Below are positions 7,476 through 10,872 of a stretch of DNA of 10,872 bases, in pieces. Position 1 is the stretch's first letter; each line of letters begins with the position of its first letter. The stretch is from JAWVZY01 sp033721955. Its GTDB lineage: Bacteria; Patescibacteriota; Minisyncoccia; Spechtbacterales; 2-12-FULL-38-22. The notes under the pieces were generated by a model that was given only the letters and a program-made list of their open reading frames with translations, searched no databases and had not been told where the DNA came from. The position numbers and the translations under genes were made by a program. The DNA is taken from the NCBI GenBank assembly GCA_033721955.1, contig JAWVZY010000025.1, positions 1-10,872 on the forward strand. Direction: 5' to 3'.

Positions 7476-8682
7476 AACACACACAACTTTAGCACTATTT
7501 TTGGTAATTGTTTTTTTAATGCCTTTGTTTGCTTTCGCTGGCGGAGAATATTTTTGTGTATGGAACAGTAACAACGATCCGCCTTGCCAATACTTATCTG
7601 ACACATGCTCTGATGGTGATGTGCCCGATAGCTGTGCGCAATTTGATATTCAAAATGATTGTCAGGTGCGCCAGCATGAGTGTGTTGAAAATGAAAAAGC
7701 CCTTACTCTGGATCTAAACTATCCTCCTATTCCTACACCATATGGATATATTGACCTGGACGAAATGGCCGAAAGGGGGGAAATAAGCATAAGTACTATA
7801 GTTGTGTTTTTATATTCTATAAGTTTGTGGATAGCCGGGCTTATCGCTTTTCTTGGCCTTGTTTTTGCCGGTTTTACATATATTTTAGGGGGCGCAAATG
7901 CCAGTGCAAAAAACAGAGCAAAAAGAAGGTTTACAAATGTACTTTGGGGTATTGCTATACTTTTAACCGCAAGTGCAGTTATAAACATTATAAATCCAAA
8001 TATTTTACGCCTGGAGCTACAAGACCTCTACGGTCTGGATGCAAATTATACTAACTACCAAGATACTTCCCTGGGGTTTGATATTAAGGCAAAGGAAAAA
8101 CCACAAGCATGTACTAGTTTTGGCTTGCCTGAAATGAATACCTGTCTTGGTGAGGGGTCTACTATGGCTGATTGCTGGAACCAATGCGTAAATGAGTGTG
8201 ATTCGCTAAACACCGCGGATGATTGTATAGCTTTAGCAGCAGAATCATACATGACTACATGTATAAACGGGGGTACAAATGAAAGTACTTGTGTAAGCCA
8301 GTGCGCAGATGAACTTATTAATAATGCTTTATACGTAGATACAGAAGAACAAAGAACAAATGCTGAAGCAATGTGCGGACAATTTACATCGAGTGGAGGA
8401 GGTGGAAGTGGCGAACCCTTTACAAGCACCCAAATCACAAATATGACTATATCCTGTCGTGATAATATGGGTCTTGATAATAATACTGTAAATAACTTTT
8501 TCAGTGTTAATAGTGCCGGAGATGGCGTTTTCTGCGACAATCCCGGCGGTAATGCATGGAATAATTTAGGTTGGTGTAACGACTGTTCGGCTAATGGTGG
8601 GGATGTTACTACTTGTGTAAATTATTTTGAAAGTAGCACAAAAGGCTGTTGCGCAACCGATCCCTCAATATGCCCTCAATAA
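7468..8682 (+). CDS. VirB2/T4SS pilin-like protein with cysteine-rich regions on both sides and no recognised enzyme
   Basis: This is a 404-residue exported protein with a signal peptide (1-24, cut near AFA). Unlike its three paralogues it carries a cysteine module between the signal peptide and the core: module 1 at 25-74, with cysteines at 30, 40, 47, 56, 65 and 72. The core follows with LDLNYPPIPTP (81-91), helix about 107-140, basic loop ANASAKNRAKRRF (143-155) and helix 158-175. After the core come a CX3C-like region (C236, C240, C244, C253, C265, C275, C279), a Gly-rich linker (309-315) and an Asn/Cys-rich end (about 317-404). I count 24 cysteines in total, an even number. No catalytic motif is visible, so the C-terminal part may be adhesive, structural or an unknown enzyme. 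ATG 7468 starts the signal peptide inside the previous gene's end (8-base overlap). Confidence 0.82.
   Translation: MNKTHTTLALFLVIVFLMPLFAFAGGEYFCVWNSNNDPPCQYLSDTCSDGDVPDSCAQFDIQNDCQVRQHECVENEKALTLDLNYPPIPTPYGYIDLDEMAERGEISISTIVVFLYSISLWIAGLIAFLGLVFAGFTYILGGANASAKNRAKRRFTNVLWGIAILLTASAVINIINPNILRLELQDLYGLDANYTNYQDTSLGFDIKAKEKPQACTSFGLPEMNTCLGEGSTMADCWNQCVNECDSLNTADDCIALAAESYMTTCINGGTNESTCVSQCADELINNALYVDTEEQRTNAEAMCGQFTSSGGGGSGEPFTSTQITNMTISCRDNMGLDNNTVNNFFSVNSAGDGVFCDNPGGNAWNNLGWCNDCSANGGDVTTCVNYFESSTKGCCATDPSICPQ
7540..7689 (+). repeat. Cysteine-rich module 1, copy before the pilin core
   Basis: Residues 25-74 open GGEYFCVW and continue with cysteines at 40, 47, 56, 65 and 72 and a G-x-x-P before the fourth cysteine. 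This matches the modules at 4307-4459 and 9171-9329, but here it lies on the N-terminal side of the pilin core. Confidence 0.6.
8173..8304 (+). repeat. CX3C-type cysteine module, divergent copy 3
   Basis: Residues 236-279 begin C-x3-C-x3-C-x8-C, as in the other two copies. They then contain a longer insertion before the final C275-x3-C279. Relatedness to copies 1 and 2 is likely but less certain because of the insertion. Confidence 0.45.
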
Positions 8683-9938
8683 ATAAAAAGGTGGTTATAT
8701 TTATAGTTTTCTTTATCCTCGCTGGTAGTGTGGCTAATTTTGCACACGCCCAAACTCTAAATATTGATTATCCTGCAATACCCATACCCGGTCCAAATGG
8801 TGTTATATATTTTGACTTGGATGATGTAGTTGAGGCAGAAAAAGCCACTCTTATTGTTATTATAATTTATGCCTATGCCACAGTAATATGGTTGGCGGCA
8901 ATTTTGGCATTTACGTTACTTATATATATAGGTTTTGTTTTTATTTATTCGGGCTCGAGCGCATCTGCCAGAAGAAAAGCTAAAGAAAGGTTTTATAATT
9001 TAAGCTGGGGGGTTTTAATAATTATTTTATCCTGGTTTCTTCTAAATATAATAAACCCCAACATAACAGATATTGAGCAATCTTTACTGTTTCAAATTGT
9101 AAGTCCCGGAGGTGAAGTTTATGAAGGTTTTGCAATAAGCACAAAACACCAAAGAGATCCCAATATAGCCGGCACCTATTCTTGTGAATGGGATGGATCT
9201 TCATGCAGTAACAAGGAGCCAAATAATTGTAATGTCGGCTACTTCCCGGGCAATTGTTCAGGTATAGATTCGGGAGAGCCGGATTCAGAAGAGTTTTGTA
9301 CTGACATTCAAAACGAGCCCTGTTATTCAACTTTTGCCTTCAATGCAGGCGAGGGTGGGGGAGGGGGTAGTTTAGATTGTCCACCTCCTGACGGATGTAC
9401 AACATATGATGCTTTTGCCACATTTGCCAGACAGTTCACTACACCGGCTCCGGGAATAAAAGACGGACAAACATCAGAATCTCAACTTGACCCCAAACAC
9501 CAAACTTATGTAAATACAGAGCCATTGTCTAACAAGGATCATGGTGTGCCTGATTGCTTTGGCGCTGACTGTGGAACCTTTGTAGGCACGGTAGTAAGGA
9601 ATACCATTGATCCCGATTTCCCCGCACGAGGCACAAGCAACATACAAAACTATTTTAATAATGCCGGAGCCAGTAAATATACTTATATAAACAATGATCC
9701 ACTGGATCAAAGTAAATTAAGAGCGGGTGATATTTTGCTCTCTAGAACTATTCCGGGCCACGTATCTATTTGGCTAGATGATTCTACTGGCACAGGAGAA
9801 TATGAAGCAGCTATAAAAGGAAGGGGTGGTGCCGGAGATCCCATACAATGTGATGAATCAACTCTTCCACACGGACCCGAAAATGCACCCGGCAGTAATA
9901 TGGTAAAAATTTATCGTTTTAACGGCTTTATACAATAA
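8670..9938 (+). CDS. VirB2/T4SS pilin-like protein fused to a cysteine-rich module and NlpC/P60-CHAP-like peptidase
   Basis: This is a 422-residue exported protein. The signal peptide ends near AHA (27). TLNIDYPAIPIPGPNG follows, then pilin helices at about 59-94 and 111-129 with the basic loop SSASARRKAKERF between them. This core is the most diverged of the four. Cysteine module 1 (168-220) and a Gly run (227-233) lead to a C-terminal domain (about 245-422). There, PDCFGADCGTFVG (294-306) holds a probable nucleophile C301, and LRAGDILL (350-357) precedes GHVSIWL with H364. This Cys...GD-L...GH-- order is typical of NlpC/P60 and CHAP amidase/endopeptidases that cut peptidoglycan stem peptides. 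E379 (YEA) is a candidate third residue. ATG 8670 overlaps the preceding gene by 13 bases and begins the signal peptide; a start at 8649 would add seven polar residues. Confidence 0.85.
   Translation: MPSINKKVVIFIVFFILAGSVANFAHAQTLNIDYPAIPIPGPNGVIYFDLDDVVEAEKATLIVIIIYAYATVIWLAAILAFTLLIYIGFVFIYSGSSASARRKAKERFYNLSWGVLIIILSWFLLNIINPNITDIEQSLLFQIVSPGGEVYEGFAISTKHQRDPNIAGTYSCEWDGSSCSNKEPNNCNVGYFPGNCSGIDSGEPDSEEFCTDIQNEPCYSTFAFNAGEGGGGGSLDCPPPDGCTTYDAFATFARQFTTPAPGIKDGQTSESQLDPKHQTYVNTEPLSNKDHGVPDCFGADCGTFVGTVVRNTIDPDFPARGTSNIQNYFNNAGASKYTYINNDPLDQSKLRAGDILLSRTIPGHVSIWLDDSTGTGEYEAAIKGRGGAGDPIQCDESTLPHGPENAPGSNMVKIYRFNGFIQ
9171..9329 (+). repeat. Cysteine-rich module 1, copy after the pilin core
   Basis: Residues 168-220 open GTYSCEW and carry cysteines at 172, 179, 187, 196, 210 and 218, with NNC-x2-GY-x-P as in the first copy (NNC-x2-GY-x-P). 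This is the closest match to the copy at 4307-4459. Confidence 0.65.
9351..9370 (+). other. G-rich tract encoding a polyglycine linker
   Basis: Three G-runs of three to five bases lie within 20 bases on the coding strand, encoding the Gly run between module 1 and the peptidase domain. Similar but less pure GGA/GGT tracts encode linkers at about 4468-4506 and 8394-8412. They are explained by the linker coding. They could also form G-quadruplexes or change length by slippage. Confidence 0.4.
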
Positions 9939-9950
9939 TTAAACAACATT

Positions 9951-10451
9951 ATGCGTAAAAAAATAATTATAACTTTAGTTATATTTGCCATAACCGTAAT
10001 GGCTACAGTATTTATTCTTCTTTTAACACAGGATGACAACAATCAGCAGATACCATCCCCCCAACAACAGGAGCAGGAACAACAAGAACAGGAACAAAAT
10101 ATAATAGATACTCAACAACCAACCAATCGAAGTATTAGTGACGAAGAACTCCAACAAGAAGCTGAGGTGCACCAAGAAGGAGAGGAACATTTGCAAACCT
10201 TGGAAAATAAAAACCCGCTGATCAATTATTTACCCTACAGAAGCACAAATAGAGAGTTTGAAGTTTATTACCGCATAACAGATGAAGAAAATTTTGAAGT
10301 AGCATATCCTGTAATACTGCACCCAAAAGGCACGCCTCAGACAACACAATATAATAATGATGTTGAGAGATTAAAACAAGCGACTCGCAACTGGATTAGC
10401 TCTGTAGGTATAAACCCCCAAACACTTAATATAGAGTGGCGCATAGAATAA
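9951..10451 (+). CDS. Single-pass membrane-anchored protein, type B, with Gln-rich spacer
   Basis: This 166-residue protein has a basic start MRKKI and one membrane helix (4-26). A strongly Gln/Glu-rich low-complexity spacer (31-56) and a charged helical stretch (62-86) follow. A small extracytoplasmic domain (about 90-166) closes the protein: FEVYYRITDEENFEVAYPV, then LKQATRNWISSVGINPQTLNIEW. This repeats the layout of the protein at 6960: a strand pair, then a helix with A--W----G, then a last strand. The two are therefore probable but distant paralogues. No cysteine is present, unlike the first copy. It lies 12 bases after the peptidase-bearing pilin gene and one base before the next gene. 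Role is unknown; the topology suggests a partner or spacer-anchored component of the pilin-fusion system. Confidence 0.7.
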   Translation: MRKKIIITLVIFAITVMATVFILLLTQDDNNQQIPSPQQQEQEQQEQEQNIIDTQQPTNRSISDEELQQEAEVHQEGEEHLQTLENKNPLINYLPYRSTNREFEVYYRITDEENFEVAYPVILHPKGTPQTTQYNNDVERLKQATRNWISSVGINPQTLNIEWRIE

Positions 10452-10452
10452 A

Positions 10453-10872
10453 ATGTCTAAAAAAACAAAAGGTTTAATAGTTTATATAGGTGTTATAGTT
10501 TTTGGTGTTATAGTTGGAATACTATCATACTCTGTATTTCAAACAGAAACAGAGCCAACACCCGCTCCAGATCTAGAGCAATATCTTATAAAAACTCCAA
10601 ATACTTTAAGGTCCAAATGGGATAGGCGCATAGAAACCAAACAAACAACCGCTGGAATTGAGGTTATAAATAATTATGATGCCTATAAAATAACTGTACC
10701 TGAAAGCGCTGAGGTTCCTTTAATTGCTGACGGCTCACAGGGCCTGCAAATCTACTATGAACATACAGTTGAAAATACAAACGAAGGACCTGTTTTGCTT
10801 TTAGATATCTTACCTTTAAATAATTCTCAAAATCATAGCTTATCTAAGTGGGCTCTTTTAAACCCTGCTGCA
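10453..10872 (+). CDS. Single-pass membrane-anchored protein, type A (3' truncated by the window)
   Basis: The frame opens at ATG 10453, one base after the previous stop, and runs off the window after 140 codons. It has a basic start MSKKTK, one membrane helix (about 7-29), a Thr/Pro/Glu spacer (31-40) and the beginning of an extracytoplasmic domain. LIKTPNTLRSKWDRRI (45-60), NNYDAYKITVP (73-83) and GLQIYY (97-102) align in order with LIELPNLPKEKWLRPI, NSYDGYRITVP and GLKIYY of the protein at 5128. HSLSKWALLNP (128-138) matches its SIVDWLARSP. The two are therefore clear paralogues, and about 100 more residues are expected beyond the window edge. No function is known to me. No Shine-Dalgarno sequence is seen. 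Confidence 0.75.
   Translation, partial: MSKKTKGLIVYIGVIVFGVIVGILSYSVFQTETEPTPAPDLEQYLIKTPNTLRSKWDRRIETKQTTAGIEVINNYDAYKITVPESAEVPLIADGSQGLQIYYEHTVENTNEGPVLLLDILPLNNSQNHSLSKWALLNPAA

Noticed and set aside
8055..8540. Minus-strand open frame of 161 codons opposite the cysteine-rich pilin gene
   Set aside because: It is antisense to a gene with a signal peptide and conserved pilin core. It shows no domain and no start signal, so it is judged a shadow.
9351..9370. G-quadruplex as a regulatory element
   Set aside because: The run is fully explained by glycine-linker coding and sits mid-gene. Folding is possible, but nothing ties it to regulation.
10061..10100. CAA/GAA-rich stretch as a DNA tandem repeat or CRISPR-like array
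   Set aside because: It is an imperfect low-complexity Gln/Glu codon run within a gene, with no regular repeat unit or spacers.

Overview
The window looks like a piece of a Candidate Phyla Radiation (Patescibacteria, probably Parcubacteria-like) chromosome. This rests on the PrgI / split-VirB4 / multi-pilin gene order, the A+T-leaning composition, the near absence of Shine-Dalgarno sequences, and the many cysteine-rich secreted proteins of unknown family. The lineage is an inference from remembered family patterns, as no taxonomic marker gene is present. No open frame needs TGA to be read as an amino acid and two genes end in TGA, so the ordinary bacterial code fits.

Everything is on the + strand and packed as one apparent operon. 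Gaps are 0-15 bases or short overlaps (4, 8 and 13 bases), except for one 52-base gap after the first gene. The left part (1-3812) holds the tail of a helical protein of unknown function, a PrgI-family membrane protein, and a VirB4-type ATPase. The ATPase appears split into a separate N-terminal-domain protein and a 610-residue protein with Walker A and B motifs. A small polytopic membrane protein follows. This is the energising and inner-membrane part of a type IV secretion (T4SS) or conjugation-like machine.

The right part (3818-10872, cut by the window edge) is the unusual section. Four tandem secreted proteins share one core: signal peptide, a [ND]YPxIPxP motif, and two hydrophobic helices joined by a basic loop. 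This is the VirB2/T4SS-pilin layout. Each core carries a different large extracytoplasmic part: an M23 zinc peptidase, a lytic-transglycosylase/lysozyme-like domain, a cysteine-rich region with no recognised enzyme, and an NlpC/P60-CHAP-like cysteine peptidase. Two cysteine-rich modules are shared among the four in shuffled positions.

Interleaved with the pilins are single-pass membrane-anchored proteins of two paralogous types: type A at 5128 and 10453, type B at 6960 and 9951. My reading is that VirB4 and PrgI drive a secretion or pilus machine whose pilin-like subunits display or anchor a set of cell-wall hydrolases. The set could open the cell's own wall for assembly, as VirB1 does, or act on a host or partner cell. 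No RNA gene, CRISPR array, insertion sequence, phage gene or convincing terminator was seen.
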